A stretch of DNA of 64,000 nt from Colletes latitarsis (lineage: Eukaryota; Arthropoda; Insecta; Hymenoptera; Colletidae). The stretch covers positions 558,001 to 622,000 of the forward strand of contig NW_027488386.1 of the NCBI RefSeq assembly GCF_051014445.1. Reading direction: 5' to 3'. The notes beneath the pieces are model-generated. The model worked only from the letters and a program-made list of their open reading frames with translations, was not told the origin of the DNA and did not search any database. The position numbers and the translations under genes were made by a program. Below, piece by piece: positions 11,019 through 21,527 of this stretch. Numbering within the stretch: the stretch's first letter is position 1; each line of letters starts with the position of its first letter.

Positions 11019-14000
11019 TCATCCGCCACGCCGAGGCGGCCGCTCGCGACGCCTCGCGACCGGGCGACGATCTCGGGCCACCGCACGAGCGCGAGCTTCT
11101 GCGCGCCGCTGAAGCTCACGCTCCCTCCCCGCGGCCTCCTTGTGCAACATTACGTTCTCGCAGAAGGAGGCCACGGCCCTCCACTTCTCCTCGCTGCCGA
11201 GCATGGCGCGCATCACGCCCGGCAGCGAGACATCCCGCCCGACGACGCCGACCAGGACACGGCGCTCCCCCTCCCACGCGGGGCATACCTCCAGGGTATG
11301 ATCCGCCGTGTCCTGCTCAGCGTCGCAGTGACAGCAACGCGCCGTCGGCTCCTTCCCTATCCGGCACAGATATCTTCCGAAGCTGCCATGCCCGGAAAAT
11401 ACCTGTGCCAGCCGGTAGGTAAGGCTGCCATGGCCTCTGTCCAGCCACTCCTTGAGGAGTGGCCGAACAGCCCCGACAGTCCGGTGCCCCGCGGTTGGCA
11501 GAGCCAGCCGCTCCTGCCACGCGAGCAACACGGACTGCCGGGCCTGGCGCTTCAAATCGCCCCAAGCAGGTTCCTGCCCGCCCGGGACCGCCCCCACCCC
11601 CGCGCGACGGTCGACGCGGTGCCGGTACATCACCGCGTGCGACCGCGCGAGCAGGTCCATGGGCGGCATCCCCGCTAGAACCGTCGCCGCCTCATGTGAC
11701 ATGGTCCGATACCCGCGGACGACCCTGAGCGCCATGCGCCTCTGCACCCGACGCAGCATAGTCATGCTGCGCCGGGAGGCAGCCAGGTCGTCCGCCCAGA
11801 CGGGGGCCCCGTATAGGGCCACCGACTGGACCATTGCCACATAGAGGCGACGAACTCGGCCCGCCGGGCCCCCCAGGTTGGGCAGGATCCGGCCCAGAGC
11901 CGCAACCATCCTTTCCAACCGGGGGACCAGGCAGCGGAAATGCTTCTCGAAACGCCAGTGGCTATCGAGGATCAGCCCTAGATACCTGATCTGGGGCTTC
12001 ACCTCGATGTCAGCCCCACCCACCCGAATCAAAGGGGGTGGCGGATCCTGCCGAGGTGAATGAAACGCAATCACCTCGGTCTTATGGACCGCCACCGTCA
12101 TCCCCATCCCCCTGATTCGGTCGACGACGCGTTGCGACCCCTCCTCCGCGCGACGCATGGCCCTCCCCCAGTGCGCCCCGACGGCCAGCACCAGTGTGTC
12201 ATCCGCATAACACACCGTGCTGACGCCGTCGGGGAGGCCGGCCCGCAACACCGAGTCGTACGCGATGTTCCACAGGAGTGGCCCGAGGACCGACCCCTGC
12301 GGAATACCGCAGTACACCTCCCTTCGCATATCACCATCCCGGCCCGGATACTCGATCCACCTGCCGCGGAGATAATCCCCGACGACCGCCCTGAGACAAG
12401 GGGGGACTCGATGATATTCGAGTCCCCTCCTTATCTCTTCCCAGGGGAGGGTGTTAAAGGCATTGGCAATATCCAAGGATATTGCCAATGCCACCCCTCC
12501 CCGGGAGACGGCCGCCTCCGAGAGAGCCCTCACACGACCTATCGCGTCGATAGTCGATCGGCCCCCCCGAAAACAGAACTGGCAGTCGGCCAGACCGGGA
12601 TCACCCCGCGACAGGTGCTCGACGAGGCGGGCAGCAATCACACGCTCGAAGAGCTTGCCCACCTCGTCGAGGAGACAAATGGGCCGGTATGCGGAGGGAG
12701 ACTCCGCGGGCCGACCCTCCTTCCGGAGGAGGACCATCCTCGCCACCTTCCAACTGGGGGGGAATCGCCCGTCCCTCAGGCAGCGGTCGAACAACCGCCT
12801 GAGGTCGGCCCCAAGGACGCCCTGGGTCAAGACCCAAACCCGGCCGGGCACACCATCCGGACCCGGGGCCGTGTTACGAACCCCGAGCCGTCTGATGGCC
12901 GCTGCCAGCTCCTCCTGCGTGACCCCCAGCTCGGCCGTCCACTCCACTGGGACAGCCGCCGCCGCCGGAGGACGCGGTCCCCTCTCCCCAATTGGGAAGA
13001 GTGTATTGACCACGTCCTCCAGCAGCCGGGGGTCAAGACCCTCGGTGACGGGGGGCGCCCACGGGCGGAGCTTATTCAGCACCACCTTATATGGGCGCCC
13101 CCATGGATCGTCATCAAGGGTCTGGAGGAGCTCCTTCCATGCCTGGGTCTTGGCCCGTTTGATGGCGACCTGCAGAGCAACCCGCGCCACGCGGTATGCT
13201 CCATACAGGTCATCAGCTGCCCTCGCTCGCGCCACACCGTCGCCTGTACGTTGACGACGGCGCGCGCGGGTGTACTGGCGTCGGGCGCGGACAGTCGCGA
13301 CTCGCAACTCCGCGATCGCGTCCGACCACCAGTACACCGCCCGGCGAGGAGAAGCCCGCCCGACCCGAGGCATCGCCGCGTCGCAAATACCCGCGACCAA
13401 TGCCCCGAGCCGGGCGACCTCCTCCTCTATGCTCGGCAACTCGGCCGCTCCCTGCGGCCAAGTTGCAGCGAGGGCAGCTGCCATCAGGGCGTCCTTGTCC
13501 AGGCGCCGAAGCGCCCAGCGGCGTGGTGGGGCGCCACGCAGGCGGCCGTGTCGGGATGCACTCGCGGCGGCAGAGACCTCCATCCGGATGTACCGGTGAT
13601 CGGAGAGTGTCTCTGCCCCAGCGACCACGTGCCAACCCGACACCATGCGCACGGCGTTGGGGGTCGCGAATCCAACATCCACGATGGACCCCCCATATCG
13701 CCGCACGCATGTGTGCTCCGACCCCCGGTTCAATACCCGGAGGTCGAGCCCCGCCGCCCAATCGCCCAGGATCCCGCCGCGAACAGAGGTCCTGGGGGAT
13801 CCCCAAGCCACCGACTTGGCATTAAAATCCCCCAGGACCAGCACCGGCCGGGCCGCGTAGCGCTGCACGCATGCCGCGACCTCGGCCAAGTACAGCTCGA
13901 ACGCAGCGTGACCGCTACGGGGCGAAATGTAGCACCCCACCACAGCGACTCCCCCCCAGTCCACGGCGACGAATCCCCGACCGCGCTCCAACAAGGAGAA

Positions 14001-14201
14001 CGGTGGGGACCCGTCGCCCCCTCCCCATACCGTCGCCACCAAGCCGTCCGCGTCGCCCACCCAATGAGGGTGATCAGGGACGCGGTACGGCTCGGCGGCG
14101 ACCGCCAGGCCAACCCCCCACTCCGCGAGGACTTGGGACATCAAGTCCTGTGCCGCGCGGCAGTGGTTGAGGTTGGCCTGGAGGAGGAGGCGGGGCGGCA
14201 T
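11019..14201 (-). CDS. ORF2: endonuclease/reverse transcriptase of R1-clade retrotransposon
   Basis: This 1060-aa protein is complete and uninterrupted, and would carry out target cleavage and target-primed reverse transcription. The N-terminal APE-type endonuclease spans about residues 5-210: QANLNHC at 8-14, catalytic Glu in AEPY at 36-39, GDFNAKS at 124-130 and SDH at 200-202. The reverse transcriptase spans about 430-760: LDIANAF at 576-582 with Asp577, GIPQGSVLGPLLWN at 632-645 and the active-site YADD at 665-668. A C-terminal zinc finger is formed by Cys956, Cys959, His968 and Cys973 (CX2CX8HX4C), as is usual in the R1 clade. There is no RNase H domain. The tail is very rich in Arg. The ATG overlaps the ORF1 stop by one base (TAATG), and the first residues lead directly into the endonuclease fold, which supports this start. 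All catalytic residues I looked for are present, so the enzyme could be functional even though ORF1 in this copy is broken. Confidence in function is high; the exact family name is unknown to me. Confidence 0.95.
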   Translation of the reverse strand: MPPRLLLQANLNHCRAAQDLMSQVLAEWGVGLAVAAEPYRVPDHPHWVGDADGLVATVWGGGDGSPPFSLLERGRGFVAVDWGGVAVVGCYISPRSGHAAFELYLAEVAACVQRYAARPVLVLGDFNAKSVAWGSPRTSVRGGILGDWAAGLDLRVLNRGSEHTCVRRYGGSIVDVGFATPNAVRMVSGWHVVAGAETLSDHRYIRMEVSAAASASRHGRLRGAPPRRWALRRLDKDALMAAALAATWPQGAAELPSIEEEVARLGALVAGICDAAMPRVGRASPRRAVYWWSDAIAELRVATVRARRQYTRARRRQRTGDGVARARAADDLYGAYRVARVALQVAIKRAKTQAWKELLQTLDDDPWGRPYKVVLNKLRPWAPPVTEGLDPRLLEDVVNTLFPIGERGPRPPAAAAVPVEWTAELGVTQEELAAAIRRLGVRNTAPGPDGVPGRVWVLTQGVLGADLRRLFDRCLRDGRFPPSWKVARMVLLRKEGRPAESPSAYRPICLLDEVGKLFERVIAARLVEHLSRGDPGLADCQFCFRGGRSTIDAIGRVRALSEAAVSRGGVALAISLDIANAFNTLPWEEIRRGLEYHRVPPCLRAVVGDYLRGRWIEYPGRDGDMRREVYCGIPQGSVLGPLLWNIAYDSVLRAGLPDGVSTVCYADDTLVLAVGAHWGRAMRRAEEGSQRVVDRIRGMGMTVAVHKTEVIAFHSPRQDPPPPLIRVGGADIEVKPQIRYLGLILDSHWRFEKHFRCLVPRLERMVAALGRILPNLGGPAGRVRRLYVAMVQSVALYGAPVWADDLAASRRSMTMLRRVQRRMALRVVRGYRTMSHEAATVLAGMPPMDLLARSHAVMYRHRVDRRAGVGAVPGGQEPAWGDLKRQARQSVLLAWQERLALPTAGHRTVGAVRPLLKEWLDRGHGSLTYRLAQVFSGHGSFGRYLCRIGKEPTARCCHCDAEQDTADHTLEVCPAWEGERRVLVGVVGRDVSLPGVMRAMLGSEEKWRAVASFCENVMLHKEAAGRERELQRRAEARARAVARDRRPVARRRERPPRRGG

Positions 14202-14203
14202 TA
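14199..14203 (-). promoter_or_regulatory. TAATG stop-start junction coupling ORF1 and ORF2
   Basis: On the minus strand the ORF1 stop TAA (14203-14201) shares its last A with the ORF2 start ATG (14201-14199). The same UAAUG arrangement is known from the telomere-targeted R1-clade element SART1, where it supports translational coupling. Coupled reinitiation here is inferred from that precedent. In this copy the frameshift upstream in ORF1 would make ribosomes run past this stop to about 14074. Confidence 0.8.
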
Positions 14204-16080
14204 ATTAATGGCCGCGCCAGCCTCCTCCCGGCCGTCCGTCCCCGTAGCACCGTCCACCTCCATGGAGGACGATGCCACCGCCCTCGGCACCGGAGCCGGT
14301 GCAGCCCGCCTCTTCCTCTCCTTCCGGGAGGGGGGGGGGAGCACTCCTTGCTCCCCACCCTGTGATCGGCTGGCCTCCCCATGTCCGCACACAGCGGGCA
14401 GTGGGGGGCCGCCGAGCACTGGCTCGCACGGTGCTCTTTGGCACCGCAGCGGTAACACTGACCGCTGCGGTCCACCGGCGAGGTGCACCACTGCCTCACG
14501 TGCCCCAATTCGAGGCAGCGGTGACACTGGAGCGGGCGCGGCGCGAGGATTTCCACTCGCGCCGAAACCCACCCCACCAACACCCTCCCGGATTCCGCCA
14601 CCTTACGGGCGGCGGAGAGGGGGCACCGGGCCCACACCGACCCGAGGCCGGAGGGCGACCTGCGGATCTCTCCGATCCGCAGGTCCTCCACAGGACAGTC
14701 CCCCGCCCTCGCAAGGGCACGGGACACATCCTGTGCGCTGACCGAGTCGTCCAGCCCACAAACGCGCATCTCCGTGCGCTTCGTGGGCCGGGCGACCCGG
14801 ACACCTCGCTCGCCCAGCTGCTCCCGGAGCCTCTGGGCGAGACGATCCGCCTTCGCGCCGCCTTCTGCACCCGGGATCTCCAGCAAGAGACCCCCGGTCA
14901 CGGCCCTCTTCGCCCTCACGGAGGCGATGCCCAGCTCATCCAGGGAGATATTCTCCCTGGCGAGCCGCACCGCCTCCGCGAGGGTCAGGTCGCCCCCCTG
15001 CGCAACGGTCAGCGTCACCGCTGCCGTTTTTGGGGGACGACCTGGTCGTGCCTTCCCGACCTTCGCGGCCTTTACCTTGGCCGCCGGCGGCGGAGGCGGA
15101 GGCTGCGGTTGCGAGGCCTTCCTCGCCGCCCGCTTCGCCTTCCGCCCCACCACCTCACTCCACGCCACCCCCCCTTGGGAGGGTGCTGTGGAGGACGCGA
15201 CCACCGCGACCACGGGTACACCACCCCCCTTGGGGGTCGCGACCCGGGGCCCTGGTGCCGCAACGCTGGGCGGAGCCTTCACTCCGCCCTTCTTTGCCTT
15301 CCCCGACTGTACCGGAACAGGTCGGGGAGGCACCGCCTTCCTGCTGACCGCTCTTCCGGCGAGGAGCTCCTCCCGGAAGGCGGCCAGCTTGCCATCAATC
15401 ATGTCCCCAATCCTCCTCAGAAGATCGTCTTCTGAGGAGGAGGGGGACTTCTTCACGGGCGGAGTGCGGGTGGAGGGGCCCGCGGTGCCCCGCACCACTG
15501 CCGCCGCACTCCGCTTATTTACCTCCGCCGAGGGACGCGGCGGTGGAGGAGGAGGAAGGATGGGAGGGAGGGCCGCGCTGTTCCACAGCGCCTCTGCCCT
15601 CCTCCTCCCCTGTCGCTCCTCCTCCAACAGGAGCTGCAGACGGGCATTCCGCCCTCTGAGCTCCCGCGCCGCCTCCCTCATTTCCTCCGCCGCGGCCTTC
15701 AGGGCCTCCGCGCCACCGCTTTTCTGCCCCTTAAAGGCGCAGGCAGCGGCGACTTTCTCCACCCGCCTCAGGGACGAGGAGATCCTCTCCGATATCTCCT
15801 CGGTCACCTCGTCCCTGAGGCAACTCAGCCTCACCGACGGGCTCATCGCCCCGCCCACCTCGACGACGGCCTGCCCCGTCCTCTTCCTCTTAGAGCCTAT
15901 GTGGCTCGTGCTGGAGGAGAAGGACGAGACCGACGCCGTCTCGTCGTCCTCCTCCACCCTCCACGAAGCCGGACCTGGCGCTGAGTGGGGCGCGAGCGCC
16001 GCCACCCTAACCCCAACCCCGTCTCCGTCCTCCCCAACCGACAAAACCCGCCCCATCCCCATTTTATTTTCTGTGTCCAT
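14201..16080 (-). CDS. ORF1: gag-like RNA-binding protein, frameshifted near its C-terminus
   Basis: This is the gag-like protein that would bind element RNA and form the RNP. The first ATG of the frame is at 16080; the frame is open a little further upstream, but the only candidate there is GTG at 16116. Residues about 48-66 are acidic and Ser-rich. Residues 93-168 are strongly charged and probably form a coiled coil. A Pro/Ala/Lys-rich linker follows, then three zinc knuckles: C519-C522-H527-C532, C542-C545-H550-C555 and C561-C564-H573-C580. The first two are CX2CX4HX4C and the third is wider (CX2CX8HX6C), a typical R1-clade gag set. Directly after the third knuckle lies a run of ten C (plus-strand G at 14330-14339). 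The length from ATG to the TAA is one base short of a multiple of three, and the frame ending at the TAATG junction resumes after this run. One C has therefore probably been lost here. As it stands, the frame continues out of phase to 14074, inside ORF2. Intended length is about 626 aa. Confidence 0.85.
14330..14339 (-). other. Frameshift in C10 homopolymer of ORF1
   Basis: On the minus strand ten C residues follow the last Cys and Ser codons of the third zinc knuckle. Coding on the upstream side is in the knuckle frame; the sensible C-terminus that ends exactly at the TAATG junction is in another frame. Gain of one base or loss of two would reconnect them. It could be a real mutation, a homopolymer sequencing error or a programmed slip; copies 2-8 do not reach this region and cannot settle it. 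Confidence 0.75.
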
Positions 16081-16463
16081 AATAGTCCCACGAGATGGTC
16101 GGAAATAAAGGTCCACCCGAGCAGAGCCGCCTTACCCGGGTAAGCCTAATACTCCGGGGGTTCGGCAGGTTCCCCGGAGGTGGTCGCTTGGGATTGGGCC
16201 TTCTCCCCCAACCATGCATCCCATCGCCGCGCACCATAGCTTAGGATTGGAGGGCGATTTTATAGAGTCGCCATACTCGTGGCCCAGGCGGTTAAGCCAA
16301 GACCCCCGTTCCTCCTAACGTCACGTACCATTCACAAAACCAATAGGAAATTGTGAATGGGTCGTTGTGACGACCAACAGGAGGCTTACGGTGTGTGTAT
16401 GACTCGGGTACCCCGGGTTCGTTAAGCCCGTACTGCAGCTGAAAGGCTGGCAGCCCCTGAGGG
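16081..16463 (-). other. 5' UTR of the retrotransposon
   Basis: About 380 nt lie between the target duplication and the ORF1 ATG. In element direction it starts with CCCTCAGGGGCTGCC. Notable pieces are two adjacent hairpins at 16328-16375, a 14-bp palindrome CTTACCCGGGTAAG at 16131-16144, and a TATA-like CTATAAAATC at about 16257-16266. R1-type elements usually need either an internal promoter or readthrough from the target; I recognise no canonical initiator at the 5' end. Only copy 1 contains this region. Confidence 0.7.
16328..16375 (-). other. Tandem hairpins in the 5' UTR
   Basis: CCATTCACAA (16328-16337) pairs perfectly with TTGTGAATGG (16351-16360) around a 13-nt loop. GGTCGT (16360-16365) then pairs with ACGACC (16370-16375) around TGTG. 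Two abutting stems in an otherwise GC-rich leader may shape translation of ORF1 or packaging of the RNA; this is inference. Confidence 0.55.
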
Positions 16464-16480
16464 AATCCCAGACTTAACTT
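16464..16480. repeat. Target-site duplication of element copy 1, right copy
   Basis: AATCCCAGACTTAACTT repeats the sequence at 10461-10477. The satellite monomer resumes in phase right after it (TGCGTTATCCTCTAAAATG). The bases before the shared block differ on the two sides (CC on the left, GG on the right), which fixes the 5' end of the element at 16463. Confidence 0.9.
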
Positions 16481-19400
16481 GCGTTATCCTCTAAAATGTT
16501 GATCGAAACCAGGTTTAATCGACTGTTTCAGTGTGGTACCACATTACTATGTGATCCAAACCAGAAAATAACCCAGGATCTAGCCATCAAGTATGAGAAA
16601 TATGCGAAAGAATGAGCCTGATGAGAGCAAATCCCTGACCTTACCTAGACCTAACATGAATTATTCTCTAAAATATTTATCAAGACCAGGTTTAATTGAA
16701 TGTTTCAGTGTGGTACCACATTACTACGTGATCCAAACCAGTAAAAACCCAGGATCCGTTCAACAAGTATGTGAAGAATGCGAAAGTATGAGTCTGATGA
16801 GTGAAAATCCCCGGCCTAACCTAGACCTAACATGCGTTATCCTCAAAAATATTGATCCAAACCAGGTTTAATGGACTGTTTCAGTGTGCTACCACATTGC
16901 TACGTGCTCCAATCCAGAAATAGCCCAGGATCCAGCCATGAAGTATGAGAAATATGCGAAAGTATGCGCCTGATGAGGGCAAATCCTAGACCTAACCTAG
17001 TCCTAACATGAATTATTCTCTAAAATATTGATCGAAACCAGGTTTAATTGACTGTTTCAGTGTTGTACTTCATTACTACGTGATGCAATCCAGAAAAAGC
17101 CCAGGATCTAGCCGCCAAGTATGAGAAATATGCGAAAGAATGAGCCTGATGAGCGCAAATCCCAGACATAATCTAGACCTAACATGAATTATTCCCTAAA
17201 ATATTGATCAAAACCAGGTTTAATTGACTGTTTCAGTGTGGTACCACATTACTACGTGATCCAATCCAGAAATAGCCCAGGATCCAGCCATGAAGTATGA
17301 GAAATATGCGAAAGTATGAGCCTGATGAGTGCAAATCCTAGACCTAACCCAGACCTAACATGCGTTATCCTCTAAAATATTTATCAAGATCAGGTTTAAT
17401 TGATTGTTTCAGTGTGGTACCACATTACTACGTGATACACACCAGAAAAAACCCAAGATCCGTTCAACAAGTATGTGAAGAATGCGAAAGTATGAGTCTG
17501 ATGAGTGAAAATCCCAGACCTAACCTAGACCTAACATGCGTTATCCTCTAACATGTTGATCCAAACCAGGTTTAATGGACTGGCTCAATGTGGTACCACA
17601 CTACTACGTGATCCAAACCAGAAAAAACCCAGGATCTGTTCAACAAGTGTGTGAAAAACGCGAAAGTATGCGCCTGATGTGGGCAAATCCCAGACCTATC
17701 CCAGACCTAACTTGCGTTGTCCTCTAAGATATGGATGGAAACCAGGTTTAATTGACTGTTTCAGTGTTGTACTTCATTACTACGTGATGCAATCCAGAAA
17801 AAGCCCAGGATCTAGCCATCAAGTATGAGAAATATGCGAAAGAATGAGCCTGATGAGAGCAAATCCCAGACCTAACCTAGACCTAACTTGAATTATTCTG
17901 TAATATATTGATCGAAACCAGGTTTAATTGACTGTTTCAGTGTGGTCCCACATTACTGCGTGATGCAATCCAGAAAAAGCCCAGGATCTAGCCATCAAGT
18001 TTGAGAAATATGCGAAAGAATGAGCCTGATGAGCGCAAATCCTAGACCTAACCCAGACCTAACATGCGTTATCCTCAAAAATATTGATCGAAACCTGGTT
18101 TAATCGACTGTTTCAGTGTGGTACCACATTACTATGCGATCCAAACCAGAAAATAACCCAGGATCTGTCAAACGAGTATGTGAAGTGTGCGAAAGTATGA
18201 GCCTGATGAGAGCAAATCCCAGACCTAACCTAGACCTAACATGAATTATTCTCTAAAATATTGATCGAAACCAGGTCTAATTGACTGTTTCAGTATGGTA
18301 CCACATTACTACGTGATCCAAACCAGAAAAAGTCCAGGATCAGTTCAACAAGTATGTGAAAAACGCGAAAGTATGAGCCTGATCAGGGCGAATCCCAGAC
18401 CTATGCCAGACCTAACTTGCGTTATCCTCTAAAATATTGATCGAAACCAGGTTTAATTGACTGTTTCAGCGTGGTACCACATTACTACGTGATACAATCC
18501 AGAAACAGCCCAGGATCTAGCCATGAAGTATGAGAAATATGCGAATGTATGAGCCTGATGAGGGCAAATCCTAGACTTAACCCAAACCTAACATGCGTTA
18601 TCCTCTAAAATATTTATCAAGATCAGGTTTAATTAAATGTTTCAGTGTGGTACCACATTACTACGTGAACCAAACCAGAAAAAACCCAGGATCCGTTCAA
18701 CAAGTATGTGAAGAATGCGAAAGTATGAGTCTGATGAGTGAAAATCCCAGGGCTAACCTAGACCTAACATGCGTTATCCTCTAAAATATTGATCCAAACC
18801 AGGTTTAATGGACTGCTTCAGTGTGGTACCACTTTACTACGTGATCCAAAGCAGAAAAAACCCTCGATCAGGTCAACATGTATGTTAAAACTGCGAAAGT
18901 ATGACCCTGATGAGGGCAAATCCCCGATCTAACCTAGACCTAACATGCGTTATCCTCTAAAATATTGATCCAAACCAGGTTTAATGAAATGTTTCAGTGT
19001 GGTACCACACTACTACGTGATCCAAACCAGAAAAAACCCAGGATCTGTTCAACAAGTATGTGAAAAACGCGAAAGTATGAGCCTGATGAGGGCAAGTCCC
19101 AGACCTATCCCAGACCTAACTTGCGTTGTCCTCTAAGATATTGATGGAAACCAGGTTTAATTGACTGTTTCAGTGTTGTACTTCATTACTACGTGATGCA
19201 ATCCAGAAAAAGCCCAGGATCTAGCCATCAAGTATGAGAAATATGCGAAAGAATGAGCCTGATGAGAGCAAATCCCAGACCTAACCTAGACCTAACATGA
19301 ATTATACTCTAAAATATTGATCTAAACCAGGTTTAATTGACTGTTTCAGTGTGGTCCCACATTACTACGTGATCCAAACCAGAAAAAACCCATGATCCGT

Positions 19401-21527
19401 TCAACAAGTATGTGAAGAATGCGAAAGTATGAGTCTGATGAGTGAAAATCCCAGACCTAACCTAGACCTAACATGGGTTATCCTCAAAAATATTGATCGA
19501 AACCTGGTTTAATCGACTGTTTCAGTGTGGTACCACATTACAATGTGATCCAAACCAGAAAATAACCCAGGATCTGTCTAACGAGTATGTGAAGTGTGCG
19601 AAAGTATGAGTCTGATGAGGTCAAATCCCAGACCAATCCCAGACTTAACTTGCGTTATCCTCTAAAATATTGACCGATACCAGGTTTAATCGACTGTTTC
19701 AGTGTGGTACCACATTACTACGTGATCCAAACCAGAAAAAACCCAGGATCCGTTCAACAAGTATGTGAAGAATGCGAAAGTATGAGTCTGATGAGTGAAA
19801 ATCCCAGACCTAACCTAGACCTAACTTGCGTTGTCCTCTAAGATAATGATGGAAACCAGGTTTAATTGACTGTTTCAGGGTTGTACTTCATTACTACGTG
19901 ATGCAATCCAGAAAAAGCCCAGGATCTAGCCATCTAGTATCAGAAATATGCGAAAGAATGAGCCTGATGAGAGCAAATCCCTGACCTAACATGAATTATT
20001 CTCTAAAATATTCATCAAAACCAGGTTTAATTGACAGTTTCAGTGTGGTACCACATTACTACGGGATCCAATCCAGAAATAGCCCAGGATCCAGACATGA
20101 AGTATGAGAAATATGCGAAAGTATGAGCCTGATGAGGGCAAATCCTAGACCTAACCCAGACCTAACATGCGTTATCCTCTAAAATATTTATCAAGACCAG
20201 GTTTAATTGAATGTTTCAGTGTGGTACCACATTACTACGTGATCCAAACCAGCAAAAACCCAGGATCCGTTCAAAAAGTATGTGAAGAATGCGAAAGTAT
20301 GAGTCTGATGAGTGAAAATCCCCGGCCTAACCTAGACCTAACATGCGTTATCCTCAAAAATATTGATCGAAACCACGTTTAATCGACTGTTTCAGTGTGG
20401 TACCACACTACTACGTGACCCAAACCAGAAAAAATCCAGGATCTGTTCAACAAGTATGTGAAAAACGCGAAAGTATGAGCCTGATGAGGGCAAATCCCAG
20501 ACCTATCCCAGACCTAACTTGCGTTATCCACTAAAATATTGATCGAAACCAGGTTTAATTGACTGTTTCTGTGTGGTACCACATTACTACGTGATCCAAT
20601 CCAGAAATAGCCCAGGATCCAGCCATGAAGTATGTGAAGATTGCGATAGTATGAGCCTGGTGAGGGCGAACCCTGACCTATCACAGACCTAACATGCGTT
20701 ATCCTCTAAAATATTTATCAAGACCAGGTTTAATTGAGTGTTTCAGTTTGGTCCCACACTACTACGTTATCCAAACCAGAAAAAACCCAGGATCCGTTCA
20801 TCAAGTATGTGAAGAATGCGAAAGTATGAGTCTGATGAGTGAAAATCCCAGACCTAACCTAGGCCTAACATGCGTTATCCTCTAAAATATTGATCCAAAC
20901 CAGGTTTAATGGGCTGTTTCAGTGTGGTACCACACTACTACGTGATACAAACCAGAAAAAACTCAGGATCTGTTCAACAAGTATGTGAAAAACGCGAAAG
21001 TATGAGCCTGATGTGGGCAAATCCCAGACCTACCCCAGACCTAACTTGCGCTGTCCTCTAAGATATTGATGGAAACCAGGTTTAATTGACTGTTTCAGTG
21101 TTGTACTTCATTACTACGAGATGCAATCCAGAAAAAGCCCAGGATCTAGCCATCAAGTATGAGAAATATGCGAAAGAATGAGCCTGATGAGAGCAAATCC
21201 CAGACCTAACCTAGACCTAACATGAATTATTCTCTAAAATATTGATCAAAACCAGGTTTAATTCACTGTTTCAGTGTGGTACCACATTACTACGTGATCC
21301 AATCCAGAAATAGCCCAGGATCCAGCCATGAAGTATGAGAAATATGCGTAAGTATGAGCCTGATGAGGGCAAATCCTAGACCTAACCCAGACCTAACATG
21401 CGTTATCCTGTAAAATATTGATCGCAACCAGGTTTAGTGGACTGTTTCAGTGTGGTACCACACAACTACGTGATCCAAACCAGAAAAAACCCAGGATCTG
21501 TTCAACAAGTATGCGAAAAACGCGAAA
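16481..21527 (+). repeat. 176-bp satellite array, segment 2
   Basis: About 29 monomers in the same orientation and phase as segment 1. There is more mixing of monomer classes and I noticed no long tandem higher-order repeat inside it. Some monomers are short of the usual length, for example near 19981 where one AGACCTAAC box is missing. The small repeated open frames here (such as those starting at 17360, 18593 and 20167) are monomer-derived. Confidence 0.95.
19635..19651. other. Uninterrupted target site of the copy 1 type
   Basis: AATCCCAGACTTAACTT is present once, without insertion, in a monomer whose surroundings (GAGGTCAAATCCCAGACC before, GCGTTATCCTC after) match those on the two sides of copy 1. 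A second empty site stands at 45297-45313. These show what the locus looked like before insertion and that the CAGACTTAAC variant existed before it. Confidence 0.8.

Larger units (their letters stand above)
10476..16463 (-). mobile_element. Full-length R1-like non-LTR retrotransposon, copy 1
   Basis: This is a GC-rich element of about 6.0 kb on the minus strand within AT-rich satellite. In its own direction it has a 5' UTR (16463-16081), ORF1 (gag-like), ORF2 (apurinic-type endonuclease plus reverse transcriptase plus CCHC), a 3' UTR of about 515 nt and a poly(A) of about 28 nt (plus-strand T at 10476-10503). It has no terminal repeats, and a 15-17 bp target duplication flanks it. This layout, the three ORF1 zinc knuckles and the ORF2 motifs point to the R1 clade. 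ORF2 is open throughout, while ORF1 has a frameshift in a C tract, so this copy is probably not autonomous. Seven 5'-truncated relatives lie elsewhere in the window in the opposite orientation. Confidence 0.95.

Noticed and set aside
14074..14200. Extension of ORF1 past the ORF2 start
   Set aside because: This is the out-of-frame continuation after the C10 frameshift. The sensible C-terminus ends at the TAATG junction.
12060..14204. Long open frame of 714 aa on the plus strand opposite ORF2, and others at 14272-15435 and 14774-16108 opposite ORF1
   Set aside because: They are antisense to well-supported retrotransposon genes. High GC content makes stops rare on the opposite strand, and no motif is visible in them.
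16081..16116. Upstream start of ORF1 at 16116
   Set aside because: The codon there is GTG, not ATG. In a eukaryotic element the first ATG of the frame, at 16080, is the better start.
16081..16463. A tRNA-derived promoter (A and B boxes) or SINE-like head in the 5' UTR
   Set aside because: I could not find convincing A-box and B-box sequences at proper spacing; the stems seen do not make a cloverleaf.
10476..16463. An LTR retrotransposon or retrovirus-like element
   Set aside because: There are no long terminal repeats, protease, RNase H or integrase. The endonuclease precedes the reverse transcriptase and the element ends in poly(A).
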